In this document: positions 6,736-14,228 of the stretch, in pieces
How the letters are laid out: every line of letters begins with the position of its first letter
Numbering within the stretch: position 1 is the first letter of the stretch
Origin: a virus
Virus record (IMG/VR): IMGVR_UViG_3300031669_000264
Coordinates: 1-21,778 of that record
Length of the DNA: 21,778 nucleotides
Direction: 5' to 3' (one strand)
Notes under the pieces: generated by a model
What the model was told of the DNA's origin: nothing
The model's database searches: none
Seen by the model: only the letters and a program-made list of their open reading frames with translations
Position numbers and translations under genes: made by a program

Positions 6736-8555
6736 ATCCCCGCCGCGTTAGCAGAAACGGCGACGTTTGTGCCGGACTTGTTGTTGATTGTGATCTTCAC
6801 TTCGCGCTTCGTCTGTGCCAGATCGCGCAATACGCGGTTGATGAAGTTTTGCGTCTCCTTAGGCGCGTGGCTTTCCCAATTCGCTCCATAGGTATTAACG
6901 GCCTTATCGACGCCACTAGGGTTCCAGTTCCATGCGCCGATTTCCTTTCGGATATCACCCTTGTACCTTTTCTGAAGCTGATGCAGGAGTACCGCTCCAC
7001 CCATAGCTGACTGGATTGGATCGTAGGGATTCTGGACGCCAAGGGCTGAGGATACTTTAGGCATAAGCTGCATGAGTCCTTGTGCACCCTTCGATGACAA
7101 CGCCATGGGATTGAACCCCGACTCATTTGCCGCCAGGGCGGATAAAATGCCATGGGGAATGTTCTGCGCTCCCTCTAGTTCGGAAAACGTCTTCTTGTAT
7201 TTTTTCGGCTCCCTCAGCATGGCCGGATTGACGCCATAGGAGCTTGAATACGATTTCAGCCAATGGGCAACCACGCTGTCTTTATCGGCTAGGTGCGACT
7301 TGCCAGACTGGATATCGTTGTATTTATTTCCCGCCCATGCAGCCTGCTTCAGCCCCTCCGTAGTTGGAGCCAGCGCCGCGTTACCCGTTCCTGCCGTTCC
7401 TGGATTTAGGATACTAGCCGCTTTGGAAATGGCGTTTACAATGATTTTCAGCCCAGCCCCAAACGATTTTACGTCACTCTGGAAGTCCGCCGACCCAAGG
7501 TAGTTCGCGAAGGTCTGCAAACCGTTCTGTATGGACCTCAGGTTCTTATCGGTGAATATCCCGTTGATCAGGATCTCCGCATCCTTTTCCAGATGCGTCA
7601 TGAAGGAGCCAAGCGTGGGAGCCAGTGCCGTCAGCTTATTGGTTAGAGCAGTCTCCAGCTTCTGACCGGCAAGCGTCAGCTGGCGCGTGAAGCTATACAG
7701 TGCGTTGGTACTCTTGCCGCTGATGTTGAGCGTGCCTGAGTCACGATTGAACTGTGCCTGCGCGGACTGCAGTTGATCGAGCGGCGTAGCACCCAGACGG
7801 CGCATATCCTCCAGCGTGAGGCCCGACTGCATAAAGCCCGTGGCCTTCAGATTGGCGTCGGTATGCTGCGCCGACGGCGTACTGTTCCACCAGTTGTGCG
7901 CTTTGATGGCGAGGCGACCGGACACATCCGCCGCATTCATGCTGCCGAGCTGACTCTGCCCCATGCCAGTTGCCATGCCTAGCCACATGCGCCCCTGATA
8001 ACTGTTTTGGGCATTGGCCACGCTGCCGAGAATCGACGGGTTGAGATAACGCCCGAAGTCGGTATTGAACGCCCGGTATTGCCCCGTCGTCAGGCCCAAG
8101 CCGAGCGCCGAGCGCTGGTTGCCTACCGCCGCGCCGGCCAACTTGTCCGCGCCAAACGTAGCCCCCGCAAACAGTCCCGTGCCCCATGCTGCCGTCTTGA
8201 ACAGGAACTTGCCGATGCCGAAGATGGAATCAGAGACCTTCTTGGCCTCCTTGGCCATGTTTTTCAGGCCGGACTCACTGTGTCGGGTGGCCACCTGGAA
8301 CTGCTTCTGCGCCAGCGTGCCCTCCTTGAGCTGCTTGGTGACATCGTGAGCATGATGCGAGGCGCGCAGCATGGATTCCACCAGCGCGCCCGAGGCGGCT
8401 GCAAAACTCTTCGCCGCGGCCTTGGTTTCCGCGTTAACCTTTTTCCATTCCTCCGGGAGCGTGCCGATGCCCTCCTGGAACTCCTGAAACATCTCATAGA
8501 ATTCCTTGAACTGCTTGTCATTGATGTCAATATCAATGATGGGTTTATTCGGCAT
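6732..8555 (-). CDS. Tape measure protein with C-terminal lytic transglycosylase domain
   Basis: A 607-residue protein that sets tail length and is ejected ahead of the DNA. The first 120 residues are charged and helical (FKEFYEMFQEFQEGIGTLPEEW, VNAETKAAAKSFAAASGA). A Gly/Ala-rich region follows, with a hydrophobic stretch near FGIGKFLFKTAAWGTGLFAGATFG (about 112-135). The C-terminal about 130 residues form an SLT-type (goose-lysozyme-like) domain: the catalytic Glu is about E478 in ESGFNP, followed by SSKGAQGLMQLMP and the later EIGAWNWNPSGV. This domain would cut peptidoglycan during entry. At about 600 residues it predicts a short tail. It sits right after the chaperone genes, as expected. 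Confidence 0.93.
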   Translation of the reverse strand: MPNKPIIDIDINDKQFKEFYEMFQEFQEGIGTLPEEWKKVNAETKAAAKSFAAASGALVESMLRASHHAHDVTKQLKEGTLAQKQFQVATRHSESGLKNMAKEAKKVSDSIFGIGKFLFKTAAWGTGLFAGATFGADKLAGAAVGNQRSALGLGLTTGQYRAFNTDFGRYLNPSILGSVANAQNSYQGRMWLGMATGMGQSQLGSMNAADVSGRLAIKAHNWWNSTPSAQHTDANLKATGFMQSGLTLEDMRRLGATPLDQLQSAQAQFNRDSGTLNISGKSTNALYSFTRQLTLAGQKLETALTNKLTALAPTLGSFMTHLEKDAEILINGIFTDKNLRSIQNGLQTFANYLGSADFQSDVKSFGAGLKIIVNAISKAASILNPGTAGTGNAALAPTTEGLKQAAWAGNKYNDIQSGKSHLADKDSVVAHWLKSYSSSYGVNPAMLREPKKYKKTFSELEGAQNIPHGILSALAANESGFNPMALSSKGAQGLMQLMPKVSSALGVQNPYDPIQSAMGGAVLLHQLQKRYKGDIRKEIGAWNWNPSGVDKAVNTYGANWESHAPKETQNFINRVLRDLAQTKREVKITINNKSGTNVAVSANAAGI

Positions 8556-8560
8556 GAGGG

Positions 8561-8860
8561 TTAGCCTTTCGCCTTGAGCAGTTCAATAAGGTAGCGTTCG
8601 CGGAATTCGCGGGCGGACTTGTGAGGGAAATCGTATTTCTCGAACACATCCTGAAATCCGAACCCCGCTACTTGACTTAGGACGGAACCGACGACGCCGC
8701 CTTCTTTGCGGAAGATCCTTCCTTCGTCAAGGTCGGCAAGGAACTGGCGAACGCCGAAAGTGGAGAGGATGTGCTCGACCCCTTCAAGAGCGAAGCTGTC
8801 GCCTGCGCTATGCGTTCGCGTTCCGCCCGGCGCCCCATCGCATAGTGGCAAGTAAAAAAA
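8561..8860 (-). CDS. Tail assembly chaperone, frameshifted C-terminal part (T-like)
   Basis: This frame is reached by a -1 slip from the G-like gene and ends at the TGA just before the tape measure start. The extension reads YLPLCDGAPGGTRTHSAGD, then FALEGVEHILSTFGVRQFL, and ends REFRERYLIELLKAKG, adding 97 residues. The full product is 240 residues, 143 of them shared with the G-like protein. In lambda-like and P2-like tails such fused chaperones bind the tape measure and recruit tube subunits. The frame has a possible ATG at 8887 of its own, but no clear ribosome site was seen, and frameshifting is the normal route. Strong call from gene order, overlap and slippery site. Confidence 0.85.
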   Translation of the reverse strand, partial: FFYLPLCDGAPGGTRTHSAGDSFALEGVEHILSTFGVRQFLADLDEGRIFRKEGGVVGSVLSQVAGFGFQDVFEKYDFPHKSAREFRERYLIELLKAKG

Positions 8861-9282
8861 GTGATAGCAGACTCCGCCTCGCGCCATTCATCCGCATCAA
8901 TGATTTTCTGCTGGATAGCCGCGTCCACAGGAAGGGAATCCCAGCCATCCGGGCCCGGAGCAAGCACCATCGTCAGGCGTTTTAATTCAGCGAGCAGCGC
9001 CGTTGCAGCGCCGTCCTTGGGATTGCCAGCATCATCGAAGTCGCCCCGGTCCGCGGCATCCTTCTTGGCCTCGTCCTTGAGCGTCAGCGCCGCAATACGC
9101 GGGCCGGCGTCCATCTGGAAATAGGTGCCCTTGCTGGCAAGGCTGGATTTGGTCGCGGCAAGGATTCGATAATTCGCCTCGAACACTTCGCGCGAGATAG
9201 GCGTGTGAAATCCATAGACTTGCACGCCTTTGTCGTCGGACCGGATCGGCACGACAAGATTCAGATTTTCGTTGATTTGCAT
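8677..9282 (-). CDS. Tail assembly chaperone, G-like (zero-frame product)
   Basis: A 201-residue protein between the tube and tape measure genes, the standard position for the lambda G / P2 E chaperone. It begins MQINENLNLVVPIRSDDKGVQ, with a folded N-terminal half followed by KDEAKKDAADRGDFDDAGN and TMVLAPGPDGWDSLPVDAAI. The zero-frame tail after the slip site is Ala/Ser-rich (SSLPTLTKEGSSAKKAASSV), as in other short chaperone forms. The start has an AGGA site (AAGGACAACCC before ATG). It does not enter the virion. I place it by synteny and by the frameshift site, not by a named Pfam family. Confidence 0.85.
   Translation of the reverse strand: MQINENLNLVVPIRSDDKGVQVYGFHTPISREVFEANYRILAATKSSLASKGTYFQMDAGPRIAALTLKDEAKKDAADRGDFDDAGNPKDGAATALLAELKRLTMVLAPGPDGWDSLPVDAAIQQKIIDADEWREAESAITFFTCHYAMGRRAERERIAQATASLLKGSSTSSPLSAFASSLPTLTKEGSSAKKAASSVPS
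8854..8860 (-). promoter_or_regulatory. Programmed -1 frameshift site, T_TTT_TTT
   Basis: Seven consecutive T on the minus strand read ACT TTT TTT ACT in frame zero, a perfect X_XXY_YYZ heptamer with the first T at 8860. After slipping, the reading continues TAC TTG CCA. The -1 frame stays open for 294 bases to the TGA at 8561, while frame zero stops at 8677. Confidence 0.85.
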
Positions 9283-9310
9283 GGGTTGTCCTTATGCTCC
9301 ATGGGTGAAT

Positions 9311-9354
9311 AGCCCCTTACCTGACGCTGCGGCAGGCAGTAAGGGGCTGCTTTT
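9311..9354 (+). terminator. Long hairpin with T-run on the plus strand
   Basis: AGCCCCTTAC (9311-9320) and GTAAGGGGCT (9339-9348) form a perfect 10-bp stem with an 18-base loop, followed on the plus strand by GCTTTT. All genes nearby are on the minus strand, where no T-run follows the stem. It could be a terminator for antisense plus-strand transcription, or a hairpin that stabilises the tube mRNA 3' end. The long loop lowers confidence that it is a standard terminator. Confidence 0.45.
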
Positions 9355-9381
9355 CGGGTTTCCCCTAGCCGCAACGATGCA

Positions 9382-9828
9382 TCAGACCAAGTTCCACAAA
9401 TCGGAGTTGGTCTGATAGATGCCCTTGATCATCACTCGCACAACGGGGTCCATACCGTCAAAGGCGCCAGGCTCGATGTCTCCGATCACACAGTTCTGCA
9501 GGGTGATCGGGGCAAACGCGGCTGTATCGCTGTAGACCGTAACTGGACCGATCGCACTCTGAGTACCGCCTTGATCAAGCCATGCCGAAGCAAGTCCCTG
9601 CGGGCGAAGAAGACCAACGGTGACGCTGGCCATCACATACGGCTCAGGGGAAGTGACGCCCCCCGTAGCCGTGGGGATCAGCTCAGCAAACGCGCCCTGA
9701 AACGAAACCGTCGCGAACGATTTGCTCATATAAGGCGCTGTGATATTCAGGTTGGGATAGTTGGGCACAACGATCGAGACGCGAACTCGATTCAGCGTGC
9801 CCTGCGGGACAAGCGGCGGATTAGCCAT
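9382..9828 (-). CDS. Tail tube protein
   Basis: A 148-residue protein immediately after the sheath gene (9-base gap), where the tube gene lies in nearly all contractile tails. It begins MANPPLVPQGTLNRVRVSIV, has a beta-rich core with ITAPYMSKSFATVSFQGAFAELI and YVMASVTVGLLRPQGLASAWL, and ends VVRVMIKGIYQTNSDLWNLV. The AAGGAG site is five bases from ATG. A 99-base gap with a strong hairpin separates it from the chaperone gene, suggesting that expression drops after this abundant protein. Identification rests on position, size and tube-like composition. Confidence 0.8.
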   Translation of the reverse strand: MANPPLVPQGTLNRVRVSIVVPNYPNLNITAPYMSKSFATVSFQGAFAELIPTATGGVTSPEPYVMASVTVGLLRPQGLASAWLDQGGTQSAIGPVTVYSDTAAFAPITLQNCVIGDIEPGAFDGMDPVVRVMIKGIYQTNSDLWNLV

Positions 9829-9837
9829 GACTGCTCC

Positions 9838-11160
9838 TTACGCTGCGAACTGCACAGCGTCCAGATTGAAGGTGATGGTGAGGAAGCCGGTCTGGCCCAC
9901 GATGGTGGCGGAGAGCCCGTTATAAATGCCCGCGTTGTAATCGCTCGGGTTGGCCTGCGTGTAGGTATAAAACGGCACGGCGTTCACGGTGACACTCAGC
10001 GCGCAACCGAACGAAACGGCCGAGTCACCTATCTGCTGTGCCGTGGCTTGCAAGGTGTTGATGCCGGGCTGGTCGTACAGCAATGGCGGTTGACTATTTG
10101 AGCCGTTGATGATCGCCGCCGCCAGCGCCTGCTTCAGTTGAATGCGGCACCAGTCGATGCCATACCACCATGCAGCTTGCTCGCCATCCATGGTGGTGCC
10201 TTTGAACTGGGCTGACGTCGAAATGCCGCCTTCGGCTCCCGTGATGACCAGATTGCCGAACGCAGTAAGCACGGTGTCCAGACTGGTCGCGTTGCCCATC
10301 TGTGCCCATGGCACAACGCCATAGAGGTAGCGATAGGACATCGGGGCAAGCTTGTTGGCCGTGCTCGGCTTGTTGACCAGCCATTGATAGAAGAACGCCG
10401 CCGACTGCTGCTCGGTACTTGACGCCGAGGGGCTTGGAACGACTGCAAACACCGCTTTGTTGGCCGCATAGACGCTTATGTTGCCCACGGATGTAGTGAC
10501 GAAGAAATACGTCTGTCCGCTGGGGCTTTCGTAGTTCGCGGCCATGGTGTTCAATGCAGCCGCCTGCGCATCCCACGAACCTGGCAGCAGGTAGGCATAG
10601 AACACCTGCGGGTTGCTGTATGTGGCGATCCACGTATTCAACGCCGCGATAGACAGGGCCGCCGTGGTGAGAGCTCCCAGTTCAAGCACGTACAGACCCA
10701 CCGAACCGCCTTGAGCAAAGAACGTCGTGGCGGAGTTGGTCAGGAAGGCCGAGCCGGGAGGGGTGTATGTTCCCGGCGCCGTTTCTGTCCCCGGACTAGC
10801 TGCCAAAGGATAGGTGAACGTGTCGGTGCCCGTCACGGTGGCGAGGAACGTGCCGTTATAAGCCGCGGGCGTTGCGCCTGCGATAGTGGTAAGGAACGTT
10901 TCGCCAGTGGCCAGTTGCAGCGTGGCGCCGGCCGTTGCTGTCACTACGCCGGTCGACCATGCGAGGCTCGTGATAGGCAGCGAGGCCACAAGAAGTGCAG
11001 TGACTTCCGCCAGCGTGCCGCAATACTGGTAGGAACCGGCCGCGAGAGTGGTGCCGCCCGTGGAAACCGCCGCGCCGCTCTGTTGAAGCTGCGAAGGGGA
11101 TGGCGACTGCGTAACGGTCGTATTGACCGTGACGATGGTGGGGGTGATCGTGGTCGCCAT
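9838..11160 (-). CDS. Tail sheath protein (DUF3383)
   Basis: A 440-residue DUF3383-type sheath, the contractile outer tube. The N-terminal region is Thr-rich (TPTIVTVNTTVTQSPS). Residues about 62-135 look like an extra beta-rich insert (FLTTIAGATPAAYNGTFLATV, TGTDTFTYPLAASPGT, APGTYT). The remainder contains STAFFAQGG-like strands, NTMAANYESPSGQTYFFV, MGNATSLDTVLTAFGNLV, and a C-terminal AGIYNGLSATIVGQTGFLTI segment expected for the sheath handshake domain. An AGGAGG ribosome site lies seven bases before ATG, fitting high expression. The family assignment is fairly secure because the tube gene follows directly. Confidence 0.85.
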   Translation of the reverse strand: MATTITPTIVTVNTTVTQSPSPSQLQQSGAAVSTGGTTLAAGSYQYCGTLAEVTALLVASLPITSLAWSTGVVTATAGATLQLATGETFLTTIAGATPAAYNGTFLATVTGTDTFTYPLAASPGTETAPGTYTPPGSAFLTNSATTFFAQGGSVGLYVLELGALTTAALSIAALNTWIATYSNPQVFYAYLLPGSWDAQAAALNTMAANYESPSGQTYFFVTTSVGNISVYAANKAVFAVVPSPSASSTEQQSAAFFYQWLVNKPSTANKLAPMSYRYLYGVVPWAQMGNATSLDTVLTAFGNLVITGAEGGISTSAQFKGTTMDGEQAAWWYGIDWCRIQLKQALAAAIINGSNSQPPLLYDQPGINTLQATAQQIGDSAVSFGCALSVTVNAVPFYTYTQANPSDYNAGIYNGLSATIVGQTGFLTITFNLDAVQFAA

Positions 11161-11178
11161 GGGGCGTCCTCCTGATTG

Positions 11179-11466
11179 TTACGCGTTGAATATCAGATAG
11201 ATGCCGAGATTTGTAATAACGCCATTATCAGGTGCGGTTGCCCAAGTGAAATTAACTACCGTCCCTGAAATGGATGCCGTAGGAGTCACACCTCGGTCTA
11301 CGGTGATCTGATAAATTCCAACTGGGGATTTATTGGGGACGTGATTGTCCGCAGCGATTTGATCGAAGAAATCAAAGCTTGCGGAGGTACTTGTGCCGTC
11401 CCCAATAAAGGCAACGCCATATCCGGAAAATGAAGATGGGTTAACAAAGGATATTTGAATGGCCAT
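11179..11466 (-). CDS. Small structural protein of unknown function
   Basis: A 95-residue protein. The start is set at ATG 11466, which overlaps the stop of the preceding gene (TAATG); an open extension upstream lies over the neighbouring gene and is not used. It reads MAIQISFVNPSSFSGYGVAF, with a later GIYQITVDRGVTPTASISGTVV. The composition is beta-rich and no motif is recognised. The base composition is slightly AT-rich compared with its neighbours. Its position between the neck genes and the sheath suggests a virion decoration or neck component, but this is not shown by sequence. Confidence 0.6.
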   Translation of the reverse strand: MAIQISFVNPSSFSGYGVAFIGDGTSTSASFDFFDQIAADNHVPNKSPVGIYQITVDRGVTPTASISGTVVNFTWATAPDNGVITNLGIYLIFNA

Positions 11467-11762
11467 TATGAGAATGCCACCGAAAACACTTGGGAAGTGC
11501 CTGGAACAACAACAATGCCAACGGCACAAGGAAACGTGAAGCTATAGGTGCCAACGGCAAGCGGAATGTTTGCAACAAGATTGGCGGCTGATACGGCACC
11601 AGTCGTCGCACAGTCATGAACAGAACCCTCGGAGGCGGTTCCAAGAACATTGTTGTTGACGGTAAAAACGGTACCGGGAGTTGCCTTGACGACGGTCGCA
11701 GCGGTGATGTTGAGAACGGAGGCGCTGCCGCCCGGACGCGGAACGATGGGATACTGAGCCAT
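11466..11762 (-). CDS. Small structural protein, decoration-like
   Basis: A 98-residue protein beginning MAQYPIVPRPGGSASVLNIT, with VKATPGTVFTVNNNVLG and AVGTYSFTFPCAVGIVVVPG. The beta-sandwich-like pattern and the VVPGTSQVFSVAFS ending resemble small capsid-associated or tail-associated proteins common in phages. Two Cys residues are present (HDCATT and FPCAVG). It has an AAGGAG ribosome site seven bases upstream of ATG and is coupled to the next gene by a one-base overlap. I cannot name a family; a surface or neck role is inferred from location and composition. Confidence 0.6.
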   Translation of the reverse strand: MAQYPIVPRPGGSASVLNITAATVVKATPGTVFTVNNNVLGTASEGSVHDCATTGAVSAANLVANIPLAVGTYSFTFPCAVGIVVVPGTSQVFSVAFS

Positions 11763-11796
11763 GGTGTTACTCCTTGGTGACGATGGAAGAGCTTGC

Positions 11797-12747
11797 TTAG
11801 GTGGTTAGGCTGACGGATGCCGAAAGGATGAGACGACGTGCCACGGCATCGGCGGTGCCTTGGTAGTAGGAGGCGATAATGGTCAGGGTCTTTTTCATCG
11901 CCAGCGCGGCGATTTCCACCTGCCCGCGTTTTTCATCGCGGATGGCAGGCGAGTTGCAGAATCCGAAGTCGTCGGTATTGAGTGAGTAATCAATCAATGC
12001 GGCGTAATACTGAATCACCTGCTGGCTGGTGAACCCATAAAAGGTCAGGCGCACCGTGTCACGCATGAGCTGTGACGAAGGGAGCGAATGAAGCGGCGCA
12101 GATCCCGATCCCGTTGTCCCAGGCCAGCCATAAATCGGAAAGGCGCCGATGGCTTCCGTTAGTGCGGGCTCGATATGCGCCACGATGTAGGGCGGTTTAA
12201 CATTGTCTGGCACGAGAAACGATGCATAGACCGGCGCCGCGCTGTTCTGTGCCAGCCAGATCGGCAGGCTATTGGACACAATCGGTTCAACGGGTAAATC
12301 AAGCGCAGAGGCGACTAGTTGCGAGGCGAGCGCCGGATACACCGCATAGCCGCTGTAGTGCCACAACCCGGACTGCTGATAGAACGATCCATGATCAGCA
12401 AAGGCGATCTGGATCGTCGCGCCGTCTACCGTCCACGCCCCAATCCACATCGTGCCGGGGCTGATGGCATTGAGCTGGGTTATTTCCTCGGTCGCTGTGA
12501 AAACAAAGCGATTGATGGCAATCGTCTGGTCTTCATCCTGGTGCCGGTCGGTGATGTAATGCAGCGAGCCGTTAAAGTCCGCTGTGTCGGCACTGGCCAC
12601 CCAGAAAATATACCCGTCTTCGGAAAGCACCACTTTCGTGTATTGCGTGAAGACAATCGACTGATTGCCCGAAATGCTCGATACGCCCGCTGCCAATGCC
12701 GCCTGCAGCGGTGCCGAGGCGGCGGTGGCTTCAGAGAGCAGTGACAT
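11797..12747 (-). CDS. Neck/tail-completion region structural protein, unknown
   Basis: A 316-residue protein. It begins MSLLSEATAASAPLQAALAA, then VFTQYTKVVLSEDGYIFWVA, and later YVVAHIEPAL-like and PIYGWPGT stretches, ending VARRLILSASVSLTT. No known domain is recognised. Aromatic residues are frequent (IFWVAS, SGLWHYSGYAVYPALA). It overlaps the preceding gene (TGATG). Genes at this location, between capsid and sheath, usually encode head-to-tail joining proteins; a segment near 220-260 (MRDTVRLTFYGFTSQQVIQY) resembles tail-terminator-like proteins in its helix-strand pattern. That resemblance is weak. Confidence 0.6.
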   Translation of the reverse strand: MSLLSEATAASAPLQAALAAGVSSISGNQSIVFTQYTKVVLSEDGYIFWVASADTADFNGSLHYITDRHQDEDQTIAINRFVFTATEEITQLNAISPGTMWIGAWTVDGATIQIAFADHGSFYQQSGLWHYSGYAVYPALASQLVASALDLPVEPIVSNSLPIWLAQNSAAPVYASFLVPDNVKPPYIVAHIEPALTEAIGAFPIYGWPGTTGSGSAPLHSLPSSQLMRDTVRLTFYGFTSQQVIQYYAALIDYSLNTDDFGFCNSPAIRDEKRGQVEIAALAMKKTLTIIASYYQGTADAVARRLILSASVSLTT

Positions 12748-13178
12748 CAGTCAATCCATGCGCGGAAACTGGCCTGATACAAGCCGGTATCAATGAATGC
12801 TTGCCGTGGCTTGTTCTTCGCCGCGTACGGATGTTTCTTGCGATGATTCACACCTGCATCCGCCGCCTTTATCGGCTGGGTCGTCGGCAACGTGCGCTGC
12901 ATCTCGCCGGAATCGAGGAAGTCGCGAAAGCGTTCTTCCACCTTGCCCATCGCGGGTTTCAGGTCGAGAAGGCTGATGTGATTGCCTTGCGCGATGCTCT
13001 CGATTGCGCCGGCCACTTGATTCACCAGCGTTTCAGCGATGAACCCCTCGTTTAGTTCAAGGAAGGTCCGCATGACGTGATAATCATTCTCCAGGTACTC
13101 GGCCACATCCCCGGTCGTCGTCACACCATCTTTGTCGCTGTAGCCGACATCCACGACGCCGAGGTGAAGTTGTTTCAC
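12747..13178 (-). CDS. Neck/tail protein, possibly HK97 gp10-like, unknown
   Basis: A 143-residue protein. I chose GTG 13178, which overlaps the previous stop as GTGA; a longer open frame to 13238 would run into the preceding gene. It starts VKQLHLGVVDVGYSDKDGVT. It has a helical stretch FIAETLVNQVAGAIESIAQG, then KPAMGKVEERFRDFLDSGEM, and ends RQAFIDTGLYQASFRAWID. The final FIDTGLYQASF resembles the VDTGxLxxS motif of HK97 gp10 / Mu gpG-like tail-completion proteins. The call is tentative: motif resemblance plus position between capsid and sheath. Confidence 0.6.
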   Translation of the reverse strand: MKQLHLGVVDVGYSDKDGVTTTGDVAEYLENDYHVMRTFLELNEGFIAETLVNQVAGAIESIAQGNHISLLDLKPAMGKVEERFRDFLDSGEMQRTLPTTQPIKAADAGVNHRKKHPYAAKNKPRQAFIDTGLYQASFRAWID

Positions 13179-13630
13179 GATACGTCCACCACAGTCGGAC
13201 CATAGGACTGTGCATAGCCGAGGTATTGCCTCCCCCACGGCGTTTTCTGCACATCGATGTCCGAATACGTGAGGTTCTTCATGAACTCAGGCACCACCAG
13301 CGTCTGACTGGTGGCTTCGTCACTGCTTGATGCCACGCCACCTACCACAAAGGACATGAGTGAGAATTGTGTGCGGGCCGAAGTAAAGAACGTCTGCCCG
13401 GCCTGATCCTGTGCGATCGTGAGCAGGTGGTGCAGTCCGAGGTTGTAGACCGCGATGACATACAGTCCTTGCGGCATCTGCGGCACTGTGTTGGTTACGT
13501 CGAGGGCATAGTCGAACGCCCAGGTGTAGTAGTCCGAGTTAACCGGCAGAATCAGGGCTGTCACGCCCTGCCCTTGGCAGAACGTGATGAAGTCCGCCTG
13601 ATTCGGTGTAAAGGGATTGACAAAGGCCAT
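13175..13630 (-). CDS. Connector/neck protein of unknown family
   Basis: A 151-residue protein starting MAFVNPFTPNQADFITFCQG, with a mixed helix and strand pattern: ALILPVNSDYYTWAFDYALD, VPQMPQGLYVIAVYNLGLHH, then MSFVVGGVASSSDEATSQTL and VVPEFMKNLTYSDIDVQKTP. Size and position match the head-tail connector or adaptor proteins that follow the capsid gene. ATG overlaps the stop of the gene before it (TGATG) and the next gene begins at its own stop (GTGA), so the three are coupled. No family is recognised with confidence. Confidence 0.65.
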   Translation of the reverse strand: MAFVNPFTPNQADFITFCQGQGVTALILPVNSDYYTWAFDYALDVTNTVPQMPQGLYVIAVYNLGLHHLLTIAQDQAGQTFFTSARTQFSLMSFVVGGVASSSDEATSQTLVVPEFMKNLTYSDIDVQKTPWGRQYLGYAQSYGPTVVDVS

Positions 13631-14133
13631 CAGCTGATCTTCAGGCTGTCACGGCCGTCTTCAGCGACACCTACCTTGAAATGGATGGCGTCCTTACTGG
13701 GTCGCTCGTTGCGTGGCGTGTCCTGATGTACTTCGACTTCAGTCACCTTGGCCATGCGCTTGTTGGTGCGCTTGTCCCGATTGGCCCGGTCAAAGCCCAA
13801 TGCGGCCTTGGTAGCCTCATCGGCTGACCGCCGCTCCTGATTCTCCACCACGGCCTCGTGGCCAGAGAGAATCTGGCTTTCGGTGATGGCCTTGCCGATG
13901 CGGTACAGCAGGCCTGGAAATTGCTTCAGCTTGCTGTTGATCTCGGTCGCCGCGCGGGCGCCGTATTTCTCCAGCTGTTTGACGACGGAATCAATCTGTG
14001 CCGGATTCCAGTCGCGCCCCAATTCCACCTGCGTGCCTGAGGGAATGCGGGTGTAATAGGGTCGATTGGATTCCAGCACACGATAGTGATGATTCCAGTC
14101 TTGTTTGGTGGTGTTGGCGATGAACAGAGACAT
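13630..14133 (-). CDS. Capsid-downstream protein of unknown function
   Basis: A 167-residue protein. The start is ATG 14133, with an AAGGGG site upstream; an open frame continues to 14739 but lies over the capsid gene and is antisense-type shadow. It begins MSLFIANTTKQDWNHHYRVL, contains RPYYTRIPSGTQVELGRDWN, a helical KQLEKYGARAATEINSKLKQ, and a Lys/Arg/Glu-rich C-terminal half (GFDRANRDKRTNKRMAKVTEV). It may bind nucleic acid or the capsid interior. It starts just after two terminators, so it probably has lower expression than the capsid. No family is assigned. Confidence 0.65.
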   Translation of the reverse strand: MSLFIANTTKQDWNHHYRVLESNRPYYTRIPSGTQVELGRDWNPAQIDSVVKQLEKYGARAATEINSKLKQFPGLLYRIGKAITESQILSGHEAVVENQERRSADEATKAALGFDRANRDKRTNKRMAKVTEVEVHQDTPRNERPSKDAIHFKVGVAEDGRDSLKIS

Positions 14134-14151
14134 GAGGTTTCCCCTTAAAGG

Positions 14152-14175
14152 AAAAGCCCCTGGGATCCAGGGGCC
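14152..14175 (-). terminator. Second rho-independent-type terminator after capsid gene
   Basis: On the minus strand, GCCCCTGG, loop ATC, CCAGGGGC (14174-14156), followed by TTTT. The perfect 8-bp GC-rich stem lies just upstream of the ribosome site of the next gene, so it probably reduces but does not block its transcription. Confidence 0.75.
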
Positions 14176-14180
14176 GAGCA

Positions 14181-14203
14181 TAAAAAAAGCTCCTTTCGGA
14201 GCC
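14181..14203 (-). terminator. Rho-independent terminator after capsid gene
   Basis: On the minus strand, GGCTCC, loop GAAA, GGAGC followed by seven T and A (14203-14181). It has a classic GNRA-tetraloop hairpin with a T-run, 26 bases after the capsid stop codon at 14229. Confidence 0.9.
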
Positions 14204-14228
14204 GCCAGAGTATTGCTGCGAAGTGGTA

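Noticed and set aside
7741-8187. Minus-strand 148-residue frame inside the tape measure gene
   Set aside because: It is a different frame within a well-supported gene, with Gly/Arg/His-rich low-complexity sequence.
13179-13238. Upstream extension of the 12747-13178 gene
   Set aside because: It overlaps the preceding gene; the GTGA junction at 13178-13175 gives a coupled start as in neighbouring genes.
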